DNA of 17,065 nt from an uncultured Hungatella sp. (GCA_910588325.1 CAJUPP010000075.1:1-17065); one strand, 5' to 3'; counted from the stretch's first letter, positions 1 to 7,871 are shown. The notes: a model not told the origin generated them from the sequence alone. Program-made: numbers and translations.

Positions 1-405
1 GTTCCCCTCTGCTCTGTTATCCTGTCTGTGATGTACAATATCACATCCATCAGCTTCGAGCCGGAGTACACTCTGGGCGAGAATATGGCAAGGGCATTCA
101 TGAACATGATCATGGGTATGGGAACCGTGTTTGTGGTGCTGATTTTTATCAGCTGGCTCATTAGCTGCTTTAAGTATATCAATGAGTTTGAAAAGAAGTC
201 AAAGAAGAAGACAGAAAGTCCGGCACCGGCGCCTGCTCCTGTACAGGCAGCGCCTGCTGCAGAAGAGGATCTGACCGATGATCTGGAGCTGGTGGCAGTC
301 ATTACGGCAGCGATTGCCGCGGCACAGGGTGCGCAGTCAAGCGCCAACGGTCTGGTTGTCCGTTCCATCAGACGTGTACCTGGTAGTAAGTGGAAAAGAG
401 CATAG
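1..405 (+). CDS. Sodium-pump decarboxylase gamma subunit (OadG family), 5' end missing
   Basis: This is the small membrane subunit that holds sodium-translocating decarboxylase complexes together. The frame is open from base 1. The GTG/ATG codons at 28 and 31 have no ribosome binding site in front, so I treat the gene as entering from outside the window; some Clostridia have OadG proteins with an extra N-terminal region. Visible parts are a short stretch ending in a Tyr-Thr-Leu-Gly-Glu motif, one transmembrane helix containing MGMGTVFVVLIFISWLIS, a Lys-rich cytosolic flank, an Ala/Pro linker and a conserved C-terminus containing LVVRSIRRV. In the family the C-terminal region contacts the catalytic subunit. 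It lies 25 bases before the biotin carrier gene, as expected for one operon. The family call is firm; the true start is unknown. Confidence 0.85.
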   Translation, partial: VPLCSVILSVMYNITSISFEPEYTLGENMARAFMNMIMGMGTVFVVLIFISWLISCFKYINEFEKKSKKKTESPAPAPAPVQAAPAAEEDLTDDLELVAVITAAIAAAQGAQSSANGLVVRSIRRVPGSKWKRA

Positions 406-430
406 GGAATAATATAGGAGGATTCTTATC

Positions 431-802
431 ATGAAAAATTATACAATTACAGTAAATGGTAATGTTTATGAAGTAACCGTAGAAGAGGGCGCATCCACAG
501 GCGCAGCTCCTGCACCAAGAGCAGCGGCTCCCGTAGCACCCAAGGCAGCACCGGCGGCACCTAAGGCAGCTCCAGCCGGAACACAGGGCTCTGTGACAGT
601 TGCAGCTCCTATGCCTGGAAAGATTCTGGGTGTGAAGGCAAGCGTAGGCCAGGCAGTGAAGAAAGGTGAAGTGATGTTGATTCTGGAAGCTATGAAGATG
701 GAGAACGAGATCGTAGCACCTTCTGACGGAACAGTTGCCAGCATCAATGTATCTGTGGGCGATGCCGTAGAAGCAGGCGCAACATTGGCAACATTAAACT
801 AG
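431..802 (+). CDS. Biotin carboxyl carrier protein of the decarboxylase complex
   Basis: This 123-residue protein carries the biotin that moves CO2 from the carboxyltransferase to the membrane beta subunit. The C-terminal biotinyl domain (about residues 53-123) has the biotin attachment motif EAMKM, with Lys89 as the modified residue, and the usual APMPGKI and KKGEV segments. The N-terminal residues 1-20 form a short strand-rich region, followed by a flexible linker of about 30 residues made mostly of Ala, Pro and Lys, which lets the domain swing between active sites. The ATG is preceded by AGGAGG nine bases upstream. It lies between the gamma and beta subunit genes. It corresponds to GcdC/MmdC-type separate carrier subunits; in many oxaloacetate decarboxylases this domain is instead fused to the alpha subunit. 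Confidence 0.92.
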   Translation: MKNYTITVNGNVYEVTVEEGASTGAAPAPRAAAPVAPKAAPAAPKAAPAGTQGSVTVAAPMPGKILGVKASVGQAVKKGEVMLILEAMKMENEIVAPSDGTVASINVSVGDAVEAGATLATLN

Positions 803-825
803 AGCTTACGCAGACGTGCGTAGCT
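803..825 (+). promoter_or_regulatory. Intercistronic hairpin right after the biotin carrier stop codon
   Basis: AGCTTACGCA (803-812) pairs with TGCGTAGCT (817-825) with one bulged T and a four-base loop. It starts directly after the TAG stop and ends before the GGAGGG ribosome binding site of the beta subunit gene. There is no T-run behind it, so it is not a normal terminator. An mRNA-stabilising or expression-balancing role between the carrier and beta genes is inference. Confidence 0.5.
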
Positions 826-844
826 TCCGGATGGAGGGATTAAC

Positions 845-2005
845 ATGGATTATATTACAAATACAATGGGTAATCTTCTTCAGCAGACAGCATTTCTGAA
901 TCTGACCATCGGCAATCTTGCTATGATTGGCGTGGCCTGTTTCTTCCTGTTTTTGGCAATCAAGAAAGGATTCGAGCCTCTTCTTTTGGTTCCCATCGCT
1001 TTCGGTATGCTGCTTGTGAATATTTACCCTGAGATCATGGCTGAACCTTATACGGACGCCATGGGAATCGAACATGCCGGAGGACTTCTTCACTATTTCT
1101 TTATCCTGGATGAGTGGAGTATCCTGCCTTCTCTGATTTTCATGGGTGTCGGAGCCATGACGGATTTTGGTCCGCTGATTGCGAACCCCAAGAGCTTTCT
1201 GCTGGGTGCAGCGGCTCAGTTCGGTATCTATACCGCTTACTTTATGGCTATTTTAATGGGCTTTAATGACAAGGCAGCAGCAGCTATCTCCATCATCGGT
1301 GGTGCTGACGGCCCTACATCCATCTTCCTGGCAGGTAAATTAGGCCAGACAGGCCTGATGGGCCCTATCGCTGTGGCTGCTTACTCCTATATGGCTTTGG
1401 TTCCGATTATTCAGCCTCCGATTATGAAGTTTTTCACTACAGAGGAAGAGCGGAAGATCAAGATGGAACAGCTCCGCCCAGTATCCAAGTTGGAGAGAAT
1501 TCTGTTCCCGATTATCGTTACCATTGTGGTATGTCTGATTCTGCCTACCACGGCTCCTCTTGTAGGTATGCTGATGCTGGGCAACCTGTTTAAGGAATCA
1601 GGTGTTGTGGGACAGCTGGCAGAGACAGCTTCCAACGCTATGATGTATATCGTTGTTATCCTGCTTGGTACGTCCGTAGGTGCAACCACCAGTGCGGAGG
1701 CATTCTTAAACCTGGATACCATTAAGATCGTGCTTTTGGGACTGATTGCATTCGCAGTTGGTACGGCAGCCGGCGTGCTGTTCGGTAAGCTGATGTGCAA
1801 GGCCACTGGAGGAAAGGTAAATCCGCTTATCGGTTCTGCCGGTGTTTCGGCGGTTCCCATGGCGGCCCGTGTGTCCCAGAAGGTGGGTGCGGAGGCAGAT
1901 CCTACCAATTTCCTGCTGATGCATGCTATGGGGCCAAACGTTGCCGGCGTTATCGGTACTGCAGTTGCAGCCGGAACCTTTATGGCGATTTTCGGTGTGA
2001 AATAG
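845..2005 (+). CDS. Sodium ion-translocating decarboxylase beta subunit (OadB/GcdB/MmdB family)
   Basis: This 386-residue integral membrane protein decarboxylates carboxybiotin and uses the energy to pump Na+ out of the cell. It is hydrophobic throughout, with many membrane helices. Family signatures are present: DFGPLIANP (107-115), GGADGPTSI (152-160) and the C-terminal segment NVAGVIGTAVAAG. By position, Asp155 matches the essential Asp203 of the Klebsiella OadB protein, and Asn326, Gly330, Ser335 and Arg342 match its Asn373, Gly377, Ser382 and Arg389; this match was made from memory of the family. The pump machinery therefore looks intact. Its length is somewhat under the roughly 430 residues of the Klebsiella protein, mostly at the N-terminus. 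The ATG has GGAGGG upstream. The family does not reveal which substrate the complex uses; the neighbouring alpha gene points to oxaloacetate. Confidence 0.95.
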   Translation: MDYITNTMGNLLQQTAFLNLTIGNLAMIGVACFFLFLAIKKGFEPLLLVPIAFGMLLVNIYPEIMAEPYTDAMGIEHAGGLLHYFFILDEWSILPSLIFMGVGAMTDFGPLIANPKSFLLGAAAQFGIYTAYFMAILMGFNDKAAAAISIIGGADGPTSIFLAGKLGQTGLMGPIAVAAYSYMALVPIIQPPIMKFFTTEEERKIKMEQLRPVSKLERILFPIIVTIVVCLILPTTAPLVGMLMLGNLFKESGVVGQLAETASNAMMYIVVILLGTSVGATTSAEAFLNLDTIKIVLLGLIAFAVGTAAGVLFGKLMCKATGGKVNPLIGSAGVSAVPMAARVSQKVGAEADPTNFLLMHAMGPNVAGVIGTAVAAGTFMAIFGVK

Positions 2006-2035
2006 AGTGTTTAAAAATTTATAGGAGGAAATACA

Positions 2036-3448
2036 ATGGCTGAGATTCAGAAAAAACCGGTTAAGATTGTGGAAACCGTCCTTCGTGACGCGCACCAGTC
2101 CTTAATCGCAACCAGAATGAGTACTGATCAGATGCTTCCTATTATTGAGAAGATGGATCAGATCGGATATTATGCAGTAGAGTGCTGGGGCGGCGCTACC
2201 TTTGATGCCTCCCTTCGTTTCCTGAAGGAAGATCCGTGGGAGAGACTTAGAAAGTTAAAAGCCGGCTTCAAGAACACCAAGCTACAGATGCTGTTCCGCG
2301 GACAGAATATTCTGGGATACAATCATTATGCAGATGATGTGGTGGAATATTTTGTTCAAAAATCTGTGGCAAACGGCATTGATATCATTCGTATTTTTGA
2401 CTGCTTAAATGATATCCGCAACCTGCAGACCGCAGTGAAGGCAGCAAACAAAGAAAAAGCCCATGCACAGATTGCATTAAGCTATACCTTGGGCGATGCC
2501 TATACACTGGATTACTGGAAAGAGATTGCCAAGAGAATCGAGGATATGGGAGCGGACTCTCTGTGTATCAAGGATATGGCAGGTCTTCTTACTCCATATG
2601 CGGCAGAGGAGCTGGTAACTGCTTTGAAAGAGTCTACGGAGCTTCCGATTGACCTTCATACCCACTATACCTCTGGTGTGGCTTCCATGACTTATCTGAA
2701 GGCAGTGGAATCTGGATGTGACATTATCGATACGGCTATGTCTCCTCTGGCTCTGGGAACCAGCCAGCCGGCCACAGAAGTTATGGTTGAGACCTTCCGC
2801 GGTACACCTTATGACACAGGTCTGGATCAGACCAAGCTGGCAGAGATTGCAGATTACTTCACACCGATCCGTGAGCAGGCGTTAAAGAGCGGCCTTCTGA
2901 ATCCGAAGGTTCTTGGTGTGAATATCAAGACCCTGCAATATCAGGTTCCCGGTGGTATGCTGTCCAACCTGGTTTCCCAGTTAAAGGAGGCGGGAAAGGA
3001 AGACAAGTACAGAGAGGTTCTGGAGGAGATCCCGAGAGTGAGAAAGGATTTCGGAGAGCCGCCGCTGGTAACTCCGTCTTCTCAGATCGTGGGAACCCAG
3101 GCAGTTATGAACGTAATCGCAGGCGAGCGCTACAAGATGGTTCCAAAGGAGTCCAAGAAGATCATGCTGGGCGAATTTGGACAGACTGTAAAGCCGTTTA
3201 ATCCGGAAGTGCAGAAGAAGATTATCGGCGATGAGACACCGATTACCTGCAGACCTGCAGATTTGATTCCGCCGCAGCTGCCGGAGTTTGAGAAGGCATG
3301 TGCACAGTGGAAGCAGCAGGATGAGGATGTATTGTCCTATGCGCTGTTCCCCAAGGTTGCGGAAGAATTTTTCAAATACAGAGAGGCACAGCAGACAAAG
3401 GTGGATTCTACTGTGGCTGATACGGCTAACAAGGCGTATCCGGTATAA
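2036..3448 (+). CDS. Oxaloacetate decarboxylase alpha-type carboxyltransferase subunit without biotin domain
   Basis: This 470-residue cytosolic carboxyltransferase moves the carboxyl group from oxaloacetate to biotin, giving pyruvate. It belongs to the HMG-CoA lyase-like TIM-barrel family of OadA, pyruvate carboxylase subunit B and transcarboxylase 5S. Seen directly are LRDAHQSL near the N-terminus (Asp18), the active-site segment CIKDMAG (Lys179) and the metal-binding DLHTHYTSG (His208 and His210). The protein ends after the conserved PYcarboxylase C-domain and lacks the biotinyl domain found in roughly 590-residue OadA proteins; the separate carrier encoded at 431-802 supplies it. AGGAGG lies just before the ATG. 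It is the last gene of the operon and is followed by a strong terminator. A reverse pyruvate carboxylating or transcarboxylase role is possible, but the adjoining Na+-pump subunit favours decarboxylation. Confidence 0.93.
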   Translation: MAEIQKKPVKIVETVLRDAHQSLIATRMSTDQMLPIIEKMDQIGYYAVECWGGATFDASLRFLKEDPWERLRKLKAGFKNTKLQMLFRGQNILGYNHYADDVVEYFVQKSVANGIDIIRIFDCLNDIRNLQTAVKAANKEKAHAQIALSYTLGDAYTLDYWKEIAKRIEDMGADSLCIKDMAGLLTPYAAEELVTALKESTELPIDLHTHYTSGVASMTYLKAVESGCDIIDTAMSPLALGTSQPATEVMVETFRGTPYDTGLDQTKLAEIADYFTPIREQALKSGLLNPKVLGVNIKTLQYQVPGGMLSNLVSQLKEAGKEDKYREVLEEIPRVRKDFGEPPLVTPSSQIVGTQAVMNVIAGERYKMVPKESKKIMLGEFGQTVKPFNPEVQKKIIGDETPITCRPADLIPPQLPEFEKACAQWKQQDEDVLSYALFPKVAEEFFKYREAQQTKVDSTVADTANKAYPV

Positions 3449-3471
3449 GACGAAAAGAGTGATATGTGAGG

Positions 3472-3511
3472 ACTCTATGCGGATGCATAAAACCATCCGC
3501 ATAGAGTTTTT
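3472..3511 (+). terminator. Rho-independent terminator of the decarboxylase operon
   Basis: A perfect 14-base-pair stem (ACTCTATGCGGATG at 3472-3485 with its complement at 3494-3507), an 8-base loop and a run of T directly after. It lies 23 bases after the alpha subunit stop. Confidence 0.93.
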
Positions 3512-3576
3512 CTGTGCAGGAAAATTTACATTTTGCTTACAATTCTTATCGAAAGGTTGAACTTTTTGTGTTTTGG

Positions 3577-3606
3577 TTGACATATGGTGTCGAATATCTT
3601 TATAAT
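3577..3606 (+). promoter_or_regulatory. Sigma-A type promoter for the surface-protein genes
   Basis: TTGACA at 3577-3582 and TATAAT at 3601-3606, both perfect consensus hexamers, separated by 18 bases. Transcription would begin about 40 bases before the ATG at 3653, leaving too short a leader for a riboswitch. GGAG at 3642-3645 is the ribosome binding site. Confidence 0.85.
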
Positions 3607-3652
3607 GGATAATGCATGAAAATATGTTAGAATCTGGGAACGGAGAACACGA

Positions 3653-6154
3653 ATGAAGAAGAAAAGAATTAAACAGGGGCTGGCTGTGATGCTGGCGCTG
3701 TTTATGACGATAAATTCCTTTTCCGGCAGTATACCGTGGACTGTGTTTAACAGCTACGCGGATACCCGGTCGGCAGTGGTCAATGCCACTACGCTGAATG
3801 TCCGCAGCGGTCCGGGAACTTCCTACAGCGTGGCGGGAAAGCTTACCAACGGAACGGGCATCACTGTGGTGGGAGAGACTACGGGAGCGGACAGGAAGGT
3901 ATGGTATCAGATTGAATACAGCGGAGGGAAAAAAGGGTATGTATTATCTACCTATGTGAAGTTTCCGACGGCTTATTCCAATGATATGAACTTTGAAAAT
4001 TATCTGAATTCTCAGGGATTTCCGGAAAGCTATAAGCCGGCTTTAAGGCAGCTCCATGCGGAATACCCTAACTGGGTTTTTAAAGCGCAGCATACAGGGC
4101 TTAACTGGGAAGAGGTTATCAGCAACGAGAGCGTGGTGGGAAGAAATCTGGTGCACTCAAGCAGCGATTCCTCATGGAAATCGACGGCGGAAGGAGCTTA
4201 TGACTGGAACACCAGTACCTGGCCGGGATTGGACAGCAGTTCCTATGTGGCGGCTTCAGATGGGATTATCCGCTATTACATGGATCCGCGGAATTTTTTA
4301 GATGATAAGTATGTGTTTCAGTTTCTAGTACATAGCTATAATGCCTCTGCTCAGACAGCAGACGGCTTAAGAAGTATGGTGCAGAATACGTTTTTAAGCG
4401 GCAGTGCAGGTGTCAGCGGGACGCTAAACTGGAACGGCAGTACAGGGAGTGGCACAGGTACAGGTCCCGGAGGCGGAACCTCTGCAGGGGGAGCCAGCCA
4501 GGTTGGTCCGGGAGTTTCATCAGGAAGCGGGAATTCGTCCAGCGGAGCCAGCCAGGTTGGTCCGGGAGTTTCATCAGGAGGCGGGAATTCGTCCGGAGGA
4601 GCCAGCCAGGTTGGTCCGGGAGTTTCATCGGGAAGCGGGAATTCGTCCGGAGGAGCCAGTCTGACGGGTCCGGGAGTTTCGTCAGGAAGCGGAAGTGCGT
4701 CCGGGGGAGCCAGCCTGACGGGGCCGGGAGTTTCATCGGGAAGCGGAAGTACATCTGGCGGGGTCAGTCTGACAGCACCTGGCGGGACAACAAGCAGCAA
4801 CATAGTGAGTGGTTCCGGTGGGGTGAGCCTGACAGCACCTGGAACTACAGGCGGCAGTACTTCCGGCTCAGGGAATGTCAGCCTGACAGCACCTGGAACA
4901 TCTGTCAGCAGCAATAAATATTCCAACGCCTCTATCAGCAAAAAGGATACTCATCGTGTAACCACCGCCCTGGGTCCTGGATTGACTACCGGTCCGGGGG
5001 GAGGTTCTTCCAGTACAAGTGTGCCGGGAAGCAGTTCCACAACAGGGCCGGGAGCAGGAAGCAGTTCCACAACAGGGCCAGAGGCAGGAAGCAGCGGCGG
5101 TCCGGGACAAAGCAGCTTCCCTTCAGGAGGCGGAACATCAGGAACAGCCTCTTATGTGGATATTATTATGAGCGCGGGAGCCCAGTCCGGCGTAAATCCC
5201 TATGTCCTGGCTGCGATGATTATCCAGGAACAGGGAAGTAATGGAACAGGAAGATGTATATCCGGAACCGTAGCTGGGTATGTTGGATATTATAACTTCT
5301 TTAATATTGAGGCTTACCAGTCCGGGTCTATGGATGCTGTTTCCAGAGGGCTTTGGTATGCGTCCCAATCCGGCAGTTATGGAAGACCATGGGACAGTGT
5401 AGATAAATCCATCTTAGGCGGAGCTCTTTATTACGGAACCAACTATGTAAATGCAGGGCAGGATACTTTTTATCTGAAAAAATTTAATGTGCAAGGAAGC
5501 AATCTCTATAAGCATCAGTATATGACCAATGTACAGGGCGCGGCTTCCGAAGGTGCAAAACTGTCGCAAGCTTACAACGCACAGGTCAAGCAGTCGGCTC
5601 TGGAGTTTAAGATTCCGGTATATTTAAACATGCCGGGAACGGCTTCTGAACTGCCTTCAGGAAATGGAAGTCCCAATAATAGGCTGTCCAGCCTTGGAGT
5701 GGAAGGATTCTCTCTTACGCCTACCTTCAGTCAGGATGTGACATCTTATAATTTGATTGTAAGTCCGTCTGTGTCCTCCATTACAGTAAATGCAGTGCCA
5801 TTGGCCTCAACAACATCTGTAAGCGGAACAGGGACGATTCAGCTTCAAAATGGCAATAATGAGATTATGGTTTCTGTAAGGGCTCAAAATGGAACTGTGA
5901 GAAATTATGTCATTCATGTAGTAAGACAGGACAACGCTCCAGCTTATAACAGTTCTATAGGGCCTGGGGGTAACGGAGGCGGTTCTGGCGGTCCGGGAAC
6001 CAGTACTACAGAACAAAGCAGTTATGGACCGGCATACAATTCGGTGCTGCCGGGGCCCGGCAGCAGTTCAAGTACAGGTTCGGGAGTTTCCGGCGGAAGT
6101 AATAATACAAACATGTCAGGTCCGGGAGGAAGCAATGTGACAATTGTGCGGTAA
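3653..6154 (+). CDS. Secreted SH3b / glucosaminidase-type wall hydrolase with a Gly-Ser-Pro repeat insertion
   Basis: This 833-residue exported protein probably cuts peptidoglycan glycan strands. Order of parts: signal peptide (about 1-36, cleavage after SYA); bacterial SH3 domain (41-103) with NVRSGPGTSYS, likely for wall binding; the N-terminal half of a glucosaminidase-like region (about 113-249); a low-complexity insert (about 250-500); the second half (501-660), with IIQEQG whose Glu526 is the likely catalytic acid, then GYYNFFNI and KHQYMTNV motifs; a cadherin-like beta-sandwich (678-758); and a Gly/Ser/Pro-rich tail. The insert starts with 18-residue tandem units, and GPG triplets recur through insert and tail. 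In relatives I know, the two hydrolase halves are adjacent, so the insertion is unusual. It is followed after 56 bases by the cohesin-like membrane protein and probably shares its transcript. Hydrolytic activity is inferred from family, not proven. Confidence 0.82.
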   Translation: MKKKRIKQGLAVMLALFMTINSFSGSIPWTVFNSYADTRSAVVNATTLNVRSGPGTSYSVAGKLTNGTGITVVGETTGADRKVWYQIEYSGGKKGYVLSTYVKFPTAYSNDMNFENYLNSQGFPESYKPALRQLHAEYPNWVFKAQHTGLNWEEVISNESVVGRNLVHSSSDSSWKSTAEGAYDWNTSTWPGLDSSSYVAASDGIIRYYMDPRNFLDDKYVFQFLVHSYNASAQTADGLRSMVQNTFLSGSAGVSGTLNWNGSTGSGTGTGPGGGTSAGGASQVGPGVSSGSGNSSSGASQVGPGVSSGGGNSSGGASQVGPGVSSGSGNSSGGASLTGPGVSSGSGSASGGASLTGPGVSSGSGSTSGGVSLTAPGGTTSSNIVSGSGGVSLTAPGTTGGSTSGSGNVSLTAPGTSVSSNKYSNASISKKDTHRVTTALGPGLTTGPGGGSSSTSVPGSSSTTGPGAGSSSTTGPEAGSSGGPGQSSFPSGGGTSGTASYVDIIMSAGAQSGVNPYVLAAMIIQEQGSNGTGRCISGTVAGYVGYYNFFNIEAYQSGSMDAVSRGLWYASQSGSYGRPWDSVDKSILGGALYYGTNYVNAGQDTFYLKKFNVQGSNLYKHQYMTNVQGAASEGAKLSQAYNAQVKQSALEFKIPVYLNMPGTASELPSGNGSPNNRLSSLGVEGFSLTPTFSQDVTSYNLIVSPSVSSITVNAVPLASTTSVSGTGTIQLQNGNNEIMVSVRAQNGTVRNYVIHVVRQDNAPAYNSSIGPGGNGGGSGGPGTSTTEQSSYGPAYNSVLPGPGSSSSTGSGVSGGSNNTNMSGPGGSNVTIVR
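4491..4814 (+). repeat. In-frame 54-bp tandem repeat array encoding GASQVGPGVSS-type units
   Basis: Units start at 4491, 4545, 4599, 4653, 4707 and 4761, exactly 54 bases (18 codons) apart. The first three are nearly identical and encode ASQVGPGVSSGSGNSS-like sequence; units four and five change QVGPG to LTGPG; unit six has LTAPG. Shorter, looser LTAPG units continue to about 4905. The gradual change suggests growth by tandem duplication. The length is a multiple of three, so unit gain or loss keeps the frame. Confidence 0.93.
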
Positions 6155-6210
6155 CTACAGAAAGCAGTGACAGCGGTGCTACCAGGCTGTTGCGGAAAGC
6201 AGGTGAATTA

Positions 6211-7800
6211 ATGAGTAAACGAATAAAACACTATTTTGCCAGTGCATTTCTGGTTGTATGTATGACTTTGGCATTGTCTTTTCAGACATTAGCTGCCAGG
6301 ATTGCATTTTCAGATCCCACAGGGAATGCGGGGGATGAGATTACAGTAACGATGAAGGTCACTTCCACAGGAGATGAGACCATAGGAAATGTGGATATTA
6401 TGCTGGCTTATGATGCGTCGGCGCTGGAATTTTTAAGCGGAACAGGCGCTACTGGCGGGGCAGGATCGATTCATGTGGTAGGAGCCGCAGAAAGCCAGGG
6501 TAATAAGGAATTAAGCTTTTCACTGAAATTCCGGGCGGCAAAATCAGGAACAAGCAATATTACGGTCAGCACCCAGGAAATCTACGACCTGGACGGCCAA
6601 GCGGTAAGTGTAGGCCAGCAGGGGTCTTCAGCAGTAACCATACAGGGAACAGGTACTTCTTCCAGCAATGCATCTTTGGCAATGCTGGAGGTTTCCCCTG
6701 GTAATCTTTCCCCGTCGTTCTCTGCCGATGTGCTGTCTTATACGGCTACGGTAGGAGGAGATGTAGACAGAGTCAGCGTGTCGGCTCCGTCCCAGGATGC
6801 CAATGCCAGTGTAAGCATATCCGGCAATGAAGGACTGCAGATAGGGGAGAATCAGGTCGTCTGTACTGTTACGGCCCAGGATGGCCAGACGGTAAAGACC
6901 TATACAATTACCGTAACAAAAGTAGAAGGAGAGGGAGAAGGCGCAGGATCCACCGGTCAGGGAGTTCGGTTAAAGACTCCGGAGCGGCTGATTACCATAT
7001 TCTCCATACCAGATGATGTGGAAGTACCGAAAGGGTATACTCAGTGTACCATCGGCATTGACGGCCATGATGTCCAGGGCTGGGTACTGGAATCAGAAGA
7101 AGATCCAAGCTATTGTATTTTCTATGGATTGAACGAAAGCGGCGAACAGGTTTACTATCGCTATGACAGGGCGGAGAGAACTCTCCAGCGTTATTTCCAG
7201 GATCTTACAAGCTCAGGAGTTACGCAGGAGACCTATGAGGCTATGGTAAACGAGTATAATTCTCTGGTGCATGACTATGATGTCCGGTTCTGGATTATTA
7301 TTGGTTTGATTGTGCTGGCTGTGATTCTTTTGATTGCGATTATTGCTCTGGTGATTACCAGAGGACAGCAGGATGATTTCTTTGAGCACAGAGAGAACCG
7401 GGAGGATTATCCGGAGAAAATGGCCAGAGAAAGAGAGAACCGACAGGGAACCACAAGGCTTTCCAGGGAAGAACGCTATCAGAGGGATCTGGAGACCGAT
7501 CTTCCTGTCAGGCAGCCGGTTTCCAGAGGAAATGCGGCCAGAAACCAGATGACAAGAGAACGTACATCCAGGGGCTCCGGGGCAGGAGAGCGCACATCCA
7601 GAGGAAATGCAGGAAGGATGTCCAGGGAGAATGGATCAGGCAAAATGGCAAGAGAACCAATGCAGGGCGGGCAGATGTCCAGGCAGGGAACAGACAGTCT
7701 GGGAGGAAGACAGACTGATTCTACAAGAAATATTCCAAGGCAGGATCCAGGCAGCGCCAGAAATGATGACGGGAAGGATATAGAGTTTATCGATCTGTAG
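6211..7800 (+). CDS. Membrane-anchored cohesin-like / cadherin-like protein with Arg-rich cytosolic tail
   Basis: This 529-residue protein has no function I can name. Order of parts: signal peptide (1-29, ending SFQTLAA); a cohesin-like beta-sandwich (about 30-147) with the typical opening IAFSDPTGNAGDEITV; a cadherin-like beta-sandwich (about 153-236) related to the one in the preceding wall hydrolase; an unrecognised region (about 250-345) with several Tyr and two Cys; one transmembrane helix (361-384); and a cytosolic tail of about 145 residues rich in Arg, Ser, Gly and Glu with repeated SRG/MSRE/MARE motifs, ending DIEFIDL. The ATG at 6211 is preferred over the upstream TTG because AGGTGA precedes it and the signal peptide follows directly. 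Cohesins bind dockerins, but no dockerin is visible here. A role as a wall or divisome scaffold working with the hydrolase is inference. Confidence 0.8.
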   Translation: MSKRIKHYFASAFLVVCMTLALSFQTLAARIAFSDPTGNAGDEITVTMKVTSTGDETIGNVDIMLAYDASALEFLSGTGATGGAGSIHVVGAAESQGNKELSFSLKFRAAKSGTSNITVSTQEIYDLDGQAVSVGQQGSSAVTIQGTGTSSSNASLAMLEVSPGNLSPSFSADVLSYTATVGGDVDRVSVSAPSQDANASVSISGNEGLQIGENQVVCTVTAQDGQTVKTYTITVTKVEGEGEGAGSTGQGVRLKTPERLITIFSIPDDVEVPKGYTQCTIGIDGHDVQGWVLESEEDPSYCIFYGLNESGEQVYYRYDRAERTLQRYFQDLTSSGVTQETYEAMVNEYNSLVHDYDVRFWIIIGLIVLAVILLIAIIALVITRGQQDDFFEHRENREDYPEKMARERENRQGTTRLSREERYQRDLETDLPVRQPVSRGNAARNQMTRERTSRGSGAGERTSRGNAGRMSRENGSGKMAREPMQGGQMSRQGTDSLGGRQTDSTRNIPRQDPGSARNDDGKDIEFIDL

Positions 7801-7871
7801 CTGGTATGATGATATATAGCTGGTATGGCGAAGATGTGGATCTGTCCTGAATGATTATTGAACGGTTATGT

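Noticed and set aside
466..747. Antisense open frame opposite the biotin carrier gene
   Set aside because: The carrier on the plus strand has a clear biotin motif and ribosome binding site; the antisense protein is Ala-rich shadow sequence from the GC-rich linker.
1411..1908. Antisense open frame opposite the beta subunit
   Set aside because: Shadow of a highly conserved membrane protein gene; no start signal and no recognisable domain.
4351..4941. Long antisense open frame of 196 codons opposite the repeat insert
   Set aside because: It arises because the Gly/Pro/Ser-rich repeat codons contain no stop complements; it has no ribosome binding site and its protein is only the mirrored repeat (Pro/Leu-rich).
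7798..7827. 11-bp direct repeat TAGCTGGTATG spaced by 8 bases
   Set aside because: Short, isolated, and without flanking signs of an insertion or regulatory site; mentioned only as part of the gap.
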